NCBI RefSeq assembly: GCF_000026945.1
Contig: NC_012866.1
Coordinates: 434,001 to 498,000 of the forward strand
DNA length: 64,000 nucleotides
Reading direction: 5' to 3'
From: Candida dubliniensis CD36
Lineage: Eukaryota; Ascomycota; Pichiomycetes; Serinales; Debaryomycetaceae
Of the stretch, positions 31,224 through 42,822 are shown in pieces; positions within the stretch are counted from its first letter, which is position 1; each line of letters begins with the position of its first letter. The notes under the pieces are model-generated. The model saw nothing but the letters and a program-made list of their open reading frames with translations, was not told where the DNA came from and did no database searches. The position numbers and the translations under genes are program-made.

Positions 31224-32297
31224 TCAAAAGTTCAAACGTTGTTGTTGTTTCAATAACTTGATCTTTCTTCGACGAGCATTAATAAACCAATTACTCAATT
31301 GTTGTTGATTCAACCCAGTACTAATCATCAATTGATTTTTTTCAAATGAACTAGGATATGGATGATTCAAATGGTCATTCAACCATCGTAATAAAATATA
31401 TGTGATTTCTTTAGGTAAATTGTTTCTTGTCTTTCGATTATTATTAACTCCACCGTTTGTAGTATTAGTAGAACCATTTCGTACACCAGAAGAATGTTTC
31501 ATAAAATCATTTGATGGTGTACCAGTAGCAGTAGAATCATTAGTACGATTTTGCGAATCATAAGGCGACGATAATGGTGATGATATAGATGATGAAGATG
31601 ATGTCGAGTTGAAACCAGAATTGTTAGTATTGTGGTTATGGTTTATCACTGGTGGTTGTGGAGTACGATTTCTGAAATACGAATCTCCTCCCACACCTAC
31701 GTATTGTTGTTGTTGTTGGTGGTGATACTGTGGTTGCCCTGGCTGTTGTTGTTGTTGTTGTTGTTGCTGAACTGGAGGATACGAGTTATTCCGGTACATC
31801 ATTGGTTGTTGGTGTGGTTGGTGTGGAGGGAATGTGCTGTCAGAATGCGGTATACGTGGTGATGGTAAAGTGCTACTACTTGTGTAGGAATGTTGTTGAT
31901 GTTCACTATTTGACGATTGGTAATAATCGTAATATTTGTAATTAGAAGTGGTGTTGATTGAGTTGCTAGTGGCTAGTGGTAAAGGAGGTAATTGAGTTTG
32001 ATTTTGTCTGTATGAAGACACCGATTGTGACTGTTGTTGCTGTTGTTGTGGAGGTGGTGGTAGGTAATGTTGGGCCTGTTGTAAAATATCTGATATTGGT
32101 GGTAAATTGACTCGTTGAGTCAGAACATTACTTGTAGCAGCTGTTTTAGGATAATAATTGAAGTTAGTGTGGTGAGGAGGAAGTAAAGAAGCATTACCAG
32201 AGTTAGTGCTACCAGTGGAAGTGAGGCCAACAGACAGTAATCGTGTCACTGATGGTGGTGCTGGTGGTGCTTGATTAATTAATTGATCTAATTTCAT
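31224..32297 (-). CDS. CUP9: TALE-type homeodomain transcription factor Cup9
   Basis: 357 residues from ATG 32297; the open frame reaches a TTG at 32390, but the upstream part lacks similarity. Most of the protein is Gln/Pro/Ser/Asn-rich low-complexity sequence with several poly-Gln runs. The last 70 residues are a TALE homeodomain: NNLPKEITYILLRWLNDHL, the HPYPS three-residue loop extension, and recognition helix QLSNWFINARRRKIK. In S. cerevisiae Cup9 represses the peptide transporter gene PTR2 and is degraded through Ubr1. In C. albicans it represses SOK1 in the farnesol control of hyphal initiation and is also a Ubr1 substrate (recalled). It stands alone inside 13.7 kb of otherwise gene-free DNA, as is common for Candida morphology regulators. 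Confidence 0.93.
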   Translation of the reverse strand: MKLDQLINQAPPAPPSVTRLLSVGLTSTGSTNSGNASLLPPHHTNFNYYPKTAATSNVLTQRVNLPPISDILQQAQHYLPPPPQQQQQQSQSVSSYRQNQTQLPPLPLATSNSINTTSNYKYYDYYQSSNSEHQQHSYTSSSTLPSPRIPHSDSTFPPHQPHQQPMMYRNNSYPPVQQQQQQQQQPGQPQYHHQQQQQYVGVGGDSYFRNRTPQPPVINHNHNTNNSGFNSTSSSSSISSPLSSPYDSQNRTNDSTATGTPSNDFMKHSSGVRNGSTNTTNGGVNNNRKTRNNLPKEITYILLRWLNDHLNHPYPSSFEKNQLMISTGLNQQQLSNWFINARRRKIKLLKQQQRLNF

Positions 32298-35200
32298 GAT
32301 TGATATAAATATATGTGTGGTACAGAGGAGGTAGAATAATTGGAGATTGGAATTATAGGAAAGAAAAATAAAGGATTTTATTTTTTGCAAAAAAAATGAA
32401 ATAATACCTGGATCCGAAATGAAGAAGTTAAGGGAAATTGTATTGATTATTTATAGTAAAAATGGATTTATATGTGTGTGTCAGAGAGATATGGGTATGA
32501 GAATATACGAATGGAGTTTCTTATAGAAAGGGTATACCTACTATTATTATGTGTGTGTCTATATATTAATTGAATTAATTGGATGTTAAAAATATTTTTA
32601 ACCACTAAAAGTCAAAAAAGAAAAAAAAGAAAGATAAATATAACACAAAACTGGGAACTATTATTATTATTATTATTATTGTTACTATTCAATCAAGAAA
32701 AATAATATTATTATAATTTTATAATGACTATTGGGTTCTTTTTTTGTGCATGCATATTGTCTTATATTGGTATTGTCTAGGAAAAGAAAGTAAAAAAAAA
32801 AAAAAGAAACTTCTTATTGAATTATTATTTTAACTCTTTTTTCTTGGGACTCATTTTCCTTCTTCTTCCTCTTAATCAACTTTGTGTAGTTTATATAACA
32901 TCACTGTTGGTGTCTGATTTGATGTATACTGTGTTATGTAAAAATCTGTGTCTGTTAGAGGGAGCATTCTGTATGGGACTTATTATTTTTTGTTCTCTTA
33001 CTTGTCACCTGACATTGTTTCAGTTTCTTGTGCTTCGGGGGGGAGGGGCCTGCTCATCTTTTGCTTTTTTTTTTTTTTCCTCTACACACACAATTCTTTC
33101 CTAATAATCAAATACTTCTTACACTTTTATGGTTTTTAAACAACAAGTACTTTTGATTAAATCTTGTCAAGTTTAAATCTGAACTACACACCACCACCAC
33201 CAAACTTTATAAATTCTAACAATGAAAGGCGTCTATCGTAAACATTAAAAGATTAAAATTTCCCCAAATCTCATCAAATCTCGAATTAGAATCCCATTGA
33301 TTTACAATGTTTGAAAGATTAACTTTAAATACAAAGCAAGTGCTTATTATTTTTACTAACTACGGTTTTTTCTAAAGATACTATTAACCTCTACACAGTG
33401 TGATGATTTAATTAACAACAACAACAACAATCCCATTCACCTACCACCACCGGTCTTGTTTTCCTCTTTCTCTTGGCTTTTTGTCTCGTGTCTGAATTCA
33501 AATCAAATCAAACTTGTCATTGTTGCTCCAGTTTGTAACTTTGTCACTCTTACATTAAAATCTCTCTCGCTATTGTTTCATGATCTATCTCATCCAATAA
33601 CTATGGTTCCCGTTAGGTGGCCCATACACACAAACACAAACACACGAAGTCTAGTTCTAGCTTTCGATATTGCTATTGTTGGTGTATGTGTGTGCGTTTT
33701 GTCTCAACGTCCATTCATCAACACATGCATGATTTGTCATCTATCGCTTTTATTACTAATGGCTGACTGAACCAGCATTCAGCTTATCTGAGCATTGTCA
33801 TATTCACACAGTACTATCCACACACACACACACACACACGGCTAGGTTTTTTAAATTCAAACAATTCCTATCTTCTTGGTGTTGTTCTTTCTCTTTGGTT
33901 AAGCAAATAATTGATATAAATCAAGTGGCACTAATTTAGAGGGTTTTTATTATTGTAGGTGGTTATATAATAGACGATTTCTTTTTTTTGGTGCGACATA
34001 CGACCCTGGTCAGTCCCAGTTCCAGGAAGCCCAGACTTACCATTCTTTTCTTTTCTTTTTTGCTTACCTCGTAGTAGCCGTTGGTGGTTTTCTATTATCT
34101 ATCATTACTACGACTGATACGTTTATTTTAATTTTTGTAGTTTTCCTTTTTTTTTTTCTTGTCTCACGTAAGTTAACGTAATGATGAACAACAGCAACCA
34201 CTGTTATCATCAAACCTAATAATTTTCTTGGACAAAAAGGGGAAGGAAGGAAAGTGGTGGGGTGGAACAGAGATTCACATACTCAGTGTTTGATTAAATT
34301 TCTTGTAAATTAACATCCGAGTTTTTTTTTTTTTTTTTGGTTCTTTTTAACTTTCTTTTTCTAAAAAATAATAAAAGTAAGGGATAGGAATTCTAATCGA
34401 TCATATCATAAGTTTCATCAACAACAACTACAATAACCTGTGTGTCAATGCTAAATGACACATTTACTATTATTATCACCGTTGTTGTTGTAGTAGAGTA
34501 AGAAATTTCCTACTTGGTAGAAATTCACAAAATATGTACAGGTGTCTCAAAAAAAAAAAGTTCGTAAATTCAACATCGACTCAACCTACCTACCCACCCA
34601 CCCAATCACCACCACCACCACCACCACCGCTACCGCTCAACAGAGAAAAAAAAAAAAACAGTTGCATTAAGTCAGTAGAATGTATGTATGCATGAAACAT
34701 TCTTCTATTGCTATGTAAGAATGCTTATCTTTGTGATCAGTGACTAAACTAAACACACCAGTCACTCTTGTTTTTGGCATTGTTCTTGATGGCGGTGTTC
34801 AATATCCGTTTTTTTTTTTTAGTTGACAAATAGTTCTATTGGTATAGACAAAGAAACGAGAGAGATGTCACGGGAATGATTTCTATATTTTTTCGTATTA
34901 GAGATTAAGAGTATTTCGTTATTGTAGAAGATATGGTGATAGGTGTCATACACAAAATTTCTTGGGTAACGATTATTGTTATCATGCAGACATCAATATG
35001 TAGATGCATTTACACATCTGTACATACATACACAAAAAAATACAAAAAAAATACAAAGAACTTAAATTCCAATAAAAGGGTTAGTCAGTCAGTCAGTCAG
35101 GCAGGCAGGCAGTCAGGCAGGCAGTTGGTTGGTTAGTGGGCGGATGGAGTTGAAACAAAAAAAAAAAAACAATTGGAATTGGAAATTCGTTTCTAGTTTT

Positions 35201-36864
35201 GCCTTTCGTATTATCCACACAAAAATTATATGGTGAAACAAGTTCCTTCTTATTTTTGATGACCTGACACAAAAATCAATGTGACATGACACAAGGAAAT
35301 AACATTAATCAAACAGATAAACTGAATTGACATAACAAAAACGGCGGATATAATTTTTTTTTTTTTTTTTTTTTTTCCTTAACGAACGGAGCAACGAGCA
35401 AGGGGCACAGCCCAGCCCAGCCCAGCCCGCCTCCACTCGTCATCTCGATAATTCCTTCCCTTTTTCATTAAACCCTCAAGGAGACAAGAATTTTTTTTTT
35501 TTTTTTTCCAATGGCTCATATCTGGGTTATATATTATTCTATAACTCAATTATAATGTGTATTAAACTAATACTCTACCATCATATTCAAATAGCCTTTT
35601 ATTCTTTTCAAAAAAGAAAAAATGAACTACAAGGAAACAATAAGATTGATTGAAAAGAATAATACCGTCTTTTCGTTTCTTTAACAATGCACCAACACAT
35701 TTGTCCTGGTCGTGTATGTGTGTCTCAGACAAAATAATAATAACTACATGCGAGAGTAAAAAAACAAATTTGCACCCAACCCACCCACCTACTCACACCC
35801 ATGCAAACTCACTTGATGATTGATAAATTATTATTTTCTTTCAGTTCTCTTCTATGGTTATTGGTCAATTTTGAAAGATAAAGAGTTTCTTTGTTGCGCT
35901 TGCTTGCTTTTTATTTTTTTCTCTTGCTGGTGTGGCAGGTTGCATATTCTAATAACACATAAACTATAAATAGTACCTGAAAATTATCGGCTACAATTTA
36001 CTTAATCATAAATTCTCGGTTATCATTTGGGCATGATATGTACGTGTTTCTTTGGTGCCTGTTTGAAGAGTCTATTTTATTATGCCTCGTTTATAAAATT
36101 CCAGTCTTCATTATTATATATCACACGTCTTGTCCAGGGCAGTTCACTTGCATATATAACTTCAACATCACCCCCTGTAGCATACGTTTGACTATGTGTC
36201 AGTGAGTGGCGTGTGTGTCAGGGTGTGTCAGTTATTACTTGTTTTGTGTACTGTGTGGTATTATCAATGTATATGGGGACAGGACGTAAGTGTATTGGTT
36301 GTATGTGGTTGACTGGACAAACCCAAAGTGTGTGTATGTCAAAGTGTTCATAAGTTAATCACAAAAGTTGTTAGCCTAACTTTTACAACACCATTACGAG
36401 CTACTTGGTATGTTTCCAAGAAAAACTGTAGTTATCACTGATATGTGGCAGTTAGTTATTTATTTCTGAAATTCCTTGATTTCTAGTTTTCAATATTATT
36501 TTGTACGAAAGAAAAAATCAGACTTGTGCATGGTATCGTATGGAATTATCATGTATGGATCAATACGTCATCCATAAGACACTCGTTTCAACAAAACAAA
36601 AAGACAACTACCTCACGCAAGAGTGAATGAATGCCTAGGTCTGTGTGTCAAAACATTATGTGTATTTGCGACTTGTCGCCAAGAGTTGACCCTAAACCCT
36701 TGAAGCTTGAATAAGACGTGGCATTTCTGTTGATGACGATAATGTGTGAATTCTACAAAAGAACTACACAAATTGAACTTTATTTCCTATCAAAACTCTA
36801 GTTATTCATAATACATACGAAAAAAAAAAAAAAAAAAAACCTCCTGCCTATCTCTCTTGGGTGT
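32298..36864. promoter_or_regulatory. 4.6 kb upstream region of CUP9
   Basis: This is the 5' side of CUP9, reaching to the 3' end of EXO70. No credible gene was found. It contains many A/T homopolymers, CA/GT and CAC/CAA short repeats, a GTCA/GGCA tetranucleotide tract (35082-35124) and a CAGCC pentamer tract near 35405-35428. Its length far exceeds a normal yeast promoter, suggesting a long 5' untranslated leader and multiple factor sites; this is inference. Confidence 0.55.
35082..35124. repeat. Tetranucleotide microsatellite (GTCA/GGCA)n
   Basis: A run of GTCA units passes into GGCA units, with one further GTCA inside. It is a simple repeat in the CUP9 upstream region, with no coding meaning. 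Confidence 0.8.
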
Positions 36865-38880
36865 CTATAACCTCTCGTTCAATAACTTTTCGAAATTCAA
36901 TTTATCATACTTGACATACTTTGATTTATTTTTCGTGAAATCAGAATTACCATACTTGTCATATAACTTAAAATAAGTATTCAAAATCAATTTCTTGATT
37001 TCGTTACTCAAATATTTCTTCAATATTGCATCACCAAAATTGTACTTTTGATAGTTAAATAATGCTTCCTCAAATGATTCATTAAAGTTCTTAAATAAAT
37101 CCTTCACTTGATCTTTTTCTTTATTTGATAAATTGGTGACAGTCCCACCACCAGTTCCTATGGTGTTACTCTGTTGCAGTTGTGACTGTTGGTGCTGAGC
37201 CAGTTGAGTAGCAATTGTTGTCATGTCTCGAATAATAATATAGGAAGCATGACTCCAATCATCAAGGAATAATTTCAAAAATCGATTCTTCAATCGTAAT
37301 ATTCTTTCCTCTCCTAAACTTCCCAAGCTTTGATACAAGTATTGTGATCGATTAACTATTGATTCTAACATAAACAAATTCTTGATCAAGATAAACCCTT
37401 GGGTTGACTTCTTGTTTAAACTTAACGACGATGTTCCTGATGTTGCATTTGTTGAGGTTGAGGTTGACGAAGACAGGGGCAATGAATCACCGCCACTAGT
37501 ATTCTTCTTTAATCCAATCTCAATATTTATCATTATGGCATCAATGACATCTGAATAGAATGACGATAATAAGTATTCTTGCATTACTTCATCGTCTTCT
37601 CCATCGCCAGTACCATTACCTTGTGGTTGAGAGTTTGGAATCACCGAGGAGAAAACATTAACAAATCTCATTGGTGGTTGTGACACTAGCCATTGTCCAA
37701 TAGAGTAATTCTTAATCAATTGTAATAATGCCAACTTGAATTCACTCAATCGACGTAATTTACTCATTAATTCGACAATCACTTCTTGAGTATTAATTTC
37801 ATTGAATTTGCCCAAGTTATGGAATCTATTATCGATTGATTGAATAAATTCTTTAAAAATTATAGAATTTGTCTCCAAATATTGTTCAAATGTGGTTAAG
37901 AAATTGGATTGTTCTAATGTTTTATTCAACCCAATTTGTTTCAATTTAACTTTGAAATCAATCAAATTATTCAATACTTCCAATATCAATATTACATTGT
38001 CAACAATATCTTGAGGGGTCCTAAAGTAGGCTTGATTGTATTTGTTGATAATATCATTATATCTCAGGATTGATTCGTCAGCAATAGGTCCAATCAAATG
38101 AGTGGATAATTGACATTCGTTCAAGATTATCAATTCTTGTTCAATTTCTCCACTCAAGACATCGGTATATTTAGTGATTCCGTTGCTTCCTTTTTCGTAA
38201 GGGATATTGGCATTGGCTTTCACAGCTGGCTTTGTCGATGCTTCCATTGGTTTCAATTTATCAGTCAATCGTTTCGATCTTGCCCGCACATACAACTTAG
38301 TGACATACTCCTCATTGCCACCACCACCACCCTTGCTAGTGGATTTGGTCCGAGGGTTGGAAAAGTATTGGAAAATCAATTTAATCTCATCACGTTTATC
38401 GATAATGGCACGAGGATCTTTTTCATTAATTAGGTCTTGATAATATTTTTGCACTTTAGTTTCTGAACGATCAATCAAGTTTTCAAAATTATATAAAATT
38501 CCTTTAAATTGTTTGAATTTGGATTGGGTCTTAATTTGTGACAATAAATTTTTCAGTTGATTTAAGTTTATTAAATACAGTTTTATCCCTCCTGCAGTGG
38601 TTTCAATTGAATTATTTAATAAATTCTCTAAATCATTGATCTTGCTGGCATTTTCACTGACTTCTTGTAATAATTTCAATCCATTCTCAACTTCATGTTT
38701 ATTAGTTGTCAACCGATTCACTTGTTTCAACACAGGATTAATTGTTGAGGATGCCGTTTGGGACTTGGTTGAAATCTTATGCAATGATTTACCAATTGAT
38801 TCAAATAATTCTTTTGATCGAATCAAGTTTTGATTCAAAACAGCAACATCAGCTTCATCAACATCCAAATTATACGACAT
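36865..38880 (-). CDS. EXO70: Exocyst complex subunit Exo70
   Basis: 671 residues, ATG 38880. The N-terminus (DVDEADVAVLNQNLIRSKEL) closely resembles that of S. cerevisiae Exo70, and the whole protein is helical with the Exo70 rod layout. The C-terminal part has many Lys residues (KNKSKYVKYDKLNFEKLL), fitting the phosphoinositide-binding end. Exo70 with Sec3 tethers secretory vesicles to the plasma membrane at growth sites and is an effector of Rho GTPases. Two Ser/Thr/Gly- and Gln-rich insertions (about residues 465-490 and 560-590) look like species-specific loops. It ends 2.0 kb short of the tRNA ligase gene on the other side and is divergent from it. Confidence 0.9.
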   Translation of the reverse strand: MSYNLDVDEADVAVLNQNLIRSKELFESIGKSLHKISTKSQTASSTINPVLKQVNRLTTNKHEVENGLKLLQEVSENASKINDLENLLNNSIETTAGGIKLYLINLNQLKNLLSQIKTQSKFKQFKGILYNFENLIDRSETKVQKYYQDLINEKDPRAIIDKRDEIKLIFQYFSNPRTKSTSKGGGGGNEEYVTKLYVRARSKRLTDKLKPMEASTKPAVKANANIPYEKGSNGITKYTDVLSGEIEQELIILNECQLSTHLIGPIADESILRYNDIINKYNQAYFRTPQDIVDNVILILEVLNNLIDFKVKLKQIGLNKTLEQSNFLTTFEQYLETNSIIFKEFIQSIDNRFHNLGKFNEINTQEVIVELMSKLRRLSEFKLALLQLIKNYSIGQWLVSQPPMRFVNVFSSVIPNSQPQGNGTGDGEDDEVMQEYLLSSFYSDVIDAIMINIEIGLKKNTSGGDSLPLSSSTSTSTNATSGTSSLSLNKKSTQGFILIKNLFMLESIVNRSQYLYQSLGSLGEERILRLKNRFLKLFLDDWSHASYIIIRDMTTIATQLAQHQQSQLQQSNTIGTGGGTVTNLSNKEKDQVKDLFKNFNESFEEALFNYQKYNFGDAILKKYLSNEIKKLILNTYFKLYDKYGNSDFTKNKSKYVKYDKLNFEKLLNERL

Positions 38881-39689
38881 GACTGGTGGGATACACTTTC
38901 ACTATTGAGATAATTTGATAAATTCAAAATAAACAATACACAAATCAAATTCAGCAAATTTATCTATAAATATATATATATATATATATATACTTGTGTT
39001 GTGTTGATCGTTAGTGGTTATGTTGTCGTTTGTTAATTTGTTACAAATGATTGTGCGTGTATTTTTTTTTTTTTTTTTGTATTGTGATTTTTCTCCCCGT
39101 GTATGGTTTAATAATGTTTTTGCACTTACATACATACTTCTTCATACCGTGTGGCACATATAAACAAACACTTTTGCGTTGTTTATTTTTCATTTTCAAT
39201 TTGACGATAACTGTGACTGTCTCTCTCACTATTAACATTGAGGATTCATAAACAACCAATCACGTTATCCCTGCTCGCATAATCCACAAACAATAAAATT
39301 AGTAAGGCACCACCATGACGATTCATTGTTCTTATCTAAAAATTGTAAAAAAAATTAAACGTTTTATTATTCCAATACTTTCTCTCGTCATGATATTATG
39401 CAAGTCACACTTTCTTCTTTAAACCCTGTCCTTGTTCTTTGGATCACAACTGTGTGAAATCGAATCAAACAGTATATGTTAACATTCTGATCTATATGGT
39501 AGCATCAATAGTACAGTTTTTAGTCGAGAACTTTTGGTCTGGTTCAAACAAAGTGCACGACCATTCTCTGTGGATCCGTGAAAAAAAAAAAGAAACATCT
39601 ACTTGACTCATCGATTTCGGTTAAAAGACTAAAACATTATCAGTTATACTTCCGTCTTTCACACCACCAATTTGGAATTTCTTTACAGG
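38881..39689. promoter_or_regulatory. Divergent promoter region, EXO70 / TRL1
   Basis: These 809 bp lie between two genes read away from each other. The region contains a (TA)11 tract at 38971-38992, a T run at about 39062-39078 and an A run near 39581-39590. No specific factor sites were assigned. Confidence 0.5.
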
Positions 39690-42185
39690 ATGAAAGATTC
39701 ACAATCGGATATAAATGAGCTTTGTAAGAAGTTGAATGAAGCAACAAAACTAAAACGGAATGGGAAGTCAATCAAACTCACCAATTTTGTTAGCGACACC
39801 CAAATCAAATTAGATTCTTGGAAATTTTTAGAATGGGATTATGGCAAACATTCAGTTCAACTTCCAATTCAAGCTCGTGGATTATTTACATTAAATAATG
39901 ACACCATTGCTGTTAGAGGATACGATAAATTTTTCAATATAGAAGAAAAACCATTCACAAAAGAAACTGATTTGAAATCCTTTACTAAAGGACCTTACGA
40001 AGTCACTTTAAAAGAGAATGGATGCATTATATTTATAAGTGGTTTGAGTACAGGAGATATTGTTGTTTGTTCCAAGCATTCTACGGGAGACAGAATTGAT
40101 GATAATGATAGTGACAAGCAAACAACGGCGACGGGGACGGCGACAGTGACAGCGCCCACCAGAAATCATGCCAAGCAAGGGGAATTTGAATTATTGCAGC
40201 AATTTGGTGGCGATCAACAAAAAGTTAAACAATTGGCACATTATTTATATGAAAACAATCTAACAGTTGTTGCTGAGTTATGTGATGATGAATTTGAGGA
40301 ACATGTATTGCCTTACCCTAAAGATAAGTCAGGATTGTACGTCCATGGATTGAACTATAATACCATAGCATTCAAGACTTTGCCAATGGAACAGGTTTTG
40401 CAATTTGCCAAAGAATGGGGGTTCAAATATGTTTCATATTTGACATATGATGATGTTGACGAATTGTTTAAGTTCTTACACAAGTGTAGTGAGACTGGGA
40501 CGTATAATGGTCGAGAAATTGAAGGTTTTGTGATAAGATGTCACCGTCAATTGAAAAATAACAATGACGATGATGGAGGTTGTTTTTTCTTCAAGTACAA
40601 ATTTGAACAACCATATTTGTTATATCGTCAATTTAGAGAAGTGACTAGACAATATATAGATGGTACACCCATCAACTCAATCAAAATCAAAAAAAATAAA
40701 CCCATCACCAAAAAATATTTACAATTTGTTGAAAAATTGTTTGATGAACAACCAGAAATTGCCGAAAACTTTGAAAATGGATTTGATATCATTAAAGTAC
40801 GTCAATTATTTTTACAGTCGTTGAACGAAACTAATGGTATGAATTTGTTGAGTATTGATAATGAATTAAATGACAAGTTGAAGAATCTAGCATTATCAAA
40901 TGGTAAGGGGTGTTTGAGTGCCACTACAAAATATATATTTGTTCCCATTGCTACTATTGGTTGTGGGAAAACTACTGTCTTCAACACACTAAACAACCTT
41001 TTCCCAGAGTGGACTCATATTCAAAATGATAACATATCAAAAAAGGCAAAATTGAAAATCTGTGATTTGACTTTAATGGCATTGGAAGATGATGATCAAA
41101 ATGTGGTTTTGTTTGATAGAAACAATTCGGCCTCTCGTGAACGTAACCAGATCTTCACCACTATTCATCAAAAGAGAGACGAGCATTTGGATGACGCGGT
41201 AGATTTGAAATATATTGCTATCAATTTCATTCCTGATGATTTGTCTGAAGAAGAGCTTTGGGATATTACTTATAATAGGGTTGTACAAAGAGGAGATAAT
41301 CACCAATCGATTAAATCACAACTGGATGAGAAATTGGTGGAAAGTGTAATGAAAGGGTTCATTCAAAGATATCAGCCAATTAATACTTCAAGATCCCCTG
41401 ACGATCAGTTTGATCATGTCATCCATTTAAAATTATCCAAAGATGGGAAGTCGTCTTTGGAGAATGTTAGAATTATAATTGATGACTTGGTGCAAAACTT
41501 CCCCGATTTAATCAAAGAAAAACCAACTGATGAATTAATCAATGAGTGCTTTCAAAAAGCTCTAGATTATAAACCAACGTTTATTAAAAACATGACTACT
41601 AATATTATGAAAAAAGACCCGACATATTATGGTATTGCTATGCATTATTCTTCAATTCTAGAGAATTTGGAAATCATTTCCCACAATGAACATTTTCAGA
41701 ATATAAAACCACACATTCAAACAGAGTTTCATATAACATTGGGTCATATAGCAAGCACTAAGCAGGAGAAAATTAATCGAGTCAAGTGGAAGAAACTTGT
41801 CAAGATTTTAGGCAAAGGTGACCCCAATAAACCCAAGTCTGCCTTGAAGTTTTTCGCTGACGTTAAATTACTTCAAGTAGTAATTAACACTGATAAATTG
41901 GCATGTATTAAAGTTGAAATCTTGAAAATTTACGATACTAATGACGTACTACAAACTGAAATTGAACCAATTAATAAACAACTTCATATCACTATTGGTT
42001 GTATTCCCCCAGTTACTGCTGTTGAGTCCAATAAGACATTGGAAGAATTATATGATAATCCAGATGAACAACAACTCAAACCTGATGGAACTTATCAATG
42101 TGGTGATGACACTTTACAAGTAATTAATTTTGACAACCAAGATTTGAAGTTATTCAGCCAACAATTGTTTGTTGCCTATCAGTGA
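39690..42185 (+). CDS. TRL1: tRNA ligase (Trl1/Lig1), trifunctional
   Basis: About 831 residues from ATG 39690; an upstream in-frame TTG at 39672 is not used. Three enzymatic parts are visible. The N-terminal adenylyltransferase/ligase has nucleotidyl Lys in LKENGCIIF (about K108) and the EGFVIRCH motif. The central polynucleotide kinase has P-loop IGCGKTT (about 421-428). The C-terminal cyclic phosphodiesterase has two H-x-T motifs, FHITLGH (about 680) and LHITIGC (about 766). The enzyme joins tRNA halves after intron removal and the HAC1 mRNA halves in the unfolded protein response. Fungal and plant enzymes of this type differ from the human RtcB ligase. Called LIG1 in some Candida annotations. 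Confidence 0.95.
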   Translation: MKDSQSDINELCKKLNEATKLKRNGKSIKLTNFVSDTQIKLDSWKFLEWDYGKHSVQLPIQARGLFTLNNDTIAVRGYDKFFNIEEKPFTKETDLKSFTKGPYEVTLKENGCIIFISGLSTGDIVVCSKHSTGDRIDDNDSDKQTTATGTATVTAPTRNHAKQGEFELLQQFGGDQQKVKQLAHYLYENNLTVVAELCDDEFEEHVLPYPKDKSGLYVHGLNYNTIAFKTLPMEQVLQFAKEWGFKYVSYLTYDDVDELFKFLHKCSETGTYNGREIEGFVIRCHRQLKNNNDDDGGCFFFKYKFEQPYLLYRQFREVTRQYIDGTPINSIKIKKNKPITKKYLQFVEKLFDEQPEIAENFENGFDIIKVRQLFLQSLNETNGMNLLSIDNELNDKLKNLALSNGKGCLSATTKYIFVPIATIGCGKTTVFNTLNNLFPEWTHIQNDNISKKAKLKICDLTLMALEDDDQNVVLFDRNNSASRERNQIFTTIHQKRDEHLDDAVDLKYIAINFIPDDLSEEELWDITYNRVVQRGDNHQSIKSQLDEKLVESVMKGFIQRYQPINTSRSPDDQFDHVIHLKLSKDGKSSLENVRIIIDDLVQNFPDLIKEKPTDELINECFQKALDYKPTFIKNMTTNIMKKDPTYYGIAMHYSSILENLEIISHNEHFQNIKPHIQTEFHITLGHIASTKQEKINRVKWKKLVKILGKGDPNKPKSALKFFADVKLLQVVINTDKLACIKVEILKIYDTNDVLQTEIEPINKQLHITIGCIPPVTAVESNKTLEELYDNPDEQQLKPDGTYQCGDDTLQVINFDNQDLKLFSQQLFVAYQ

Positions 42186-42459
42186 TTGTTGTCTAGTATA
42201 GCTTAATAGAGAGATAAATAAACGAATTAAAGTTATAGAACTGACCGCATGTCTACTATTGTCGATTTATGATTACAGTAGCTCCACAACAACAACAACA
42301 ACAACAACAGTAACTCACTATCCTTGGAATAGACTCGAGCCACAGTTGATATAACTTTAAATCTTACGCTTTTTTTTTGTCTTTTGTATATAAATATACT
42401 ATCAAGTAATAAACAGAAGTTGGAGTTCTTTTTTTTTAAAACCACCACTAACAGACAAA

Positions 42460-42822
42460 ATGCTGCTGATTCTTGCTTGGGGGTTCAATTTGTGGTATCA
42501 ACCACCACCACCTACTGCACAAACTGAAAAAGAAATTGAACATACTATTAATTCTCACAAAATTGTCATTTATTCTAAAACTTATTGTCCATTTTGTGAC
42601 GAAACCAAACGTTTATTGAATGAACAGTATCCTCAAGAATCGTACGAAGTCATTAATTTGAATATTCTCGATGACGGATTGACTATTCAAAATCAATTGT
42701 ATGCCACTACTGGCCAATATATGGTGCCCATAATTTTTATAAACGGACAACATGTTGGTGGAAATTCAGAAGTTCAGAAATTGCACACCGATGGGAAATT
42801 GCAAGAGTTATTAAATCCTTAA
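42460..42822 (+). CDS. Dithiol glutaredoxin (copy 1)
   Basis: 120 residues, ATG 42460. It has the thioredoxin fold of glutaredoxins with active site YCPFC (C43/C46), the TGQYMVPIIFINGQHVGG cis-Pro and glutathione-binding segment, and a C-terminal helix. It reduces disulfides and glutathionylated proteins using glutathione. A short hydrophobic N-terminus with Trp residues precedes the domain. The second and third codons are CTG, read as Ser in this clade, giving MSSILAW, which aligns with MSSLIGW of the next gene. It is a tandem paralogue of the gene at 43260-43610 and lies 274 bp after TRL1. Confidence 0.92.
   Translation: MLLILAWGFNLWYQPPPPTAQTEKEIEHTINSHKIVIYSKTYCPFCDETKRLLNEQYPQESYEVINLNILDDGLTIQNQLYATTGQYMVPIIFINGQHVGGNSEVQKLHTDGKLQELLNP

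Noticed and set aside
33456..33770. 104-codon frame in the CUP9 upstream region
   Set aside because: It starts with TTG, is hydrophobic and Cys/Val-rich, and crosses simple repeats; no similarity recognised.
34180..34215. Possible C/D-box snoRNA, from the sequence AATGATGA
   Set aside because: No matching D box and closing stem at a suitable distance.
35082..35124. Regular repeats that might be a CRISPR-like array
   Set aside because: It is a plain tetranucleotide microsatellite without spacers, in a eukaryotic genome.
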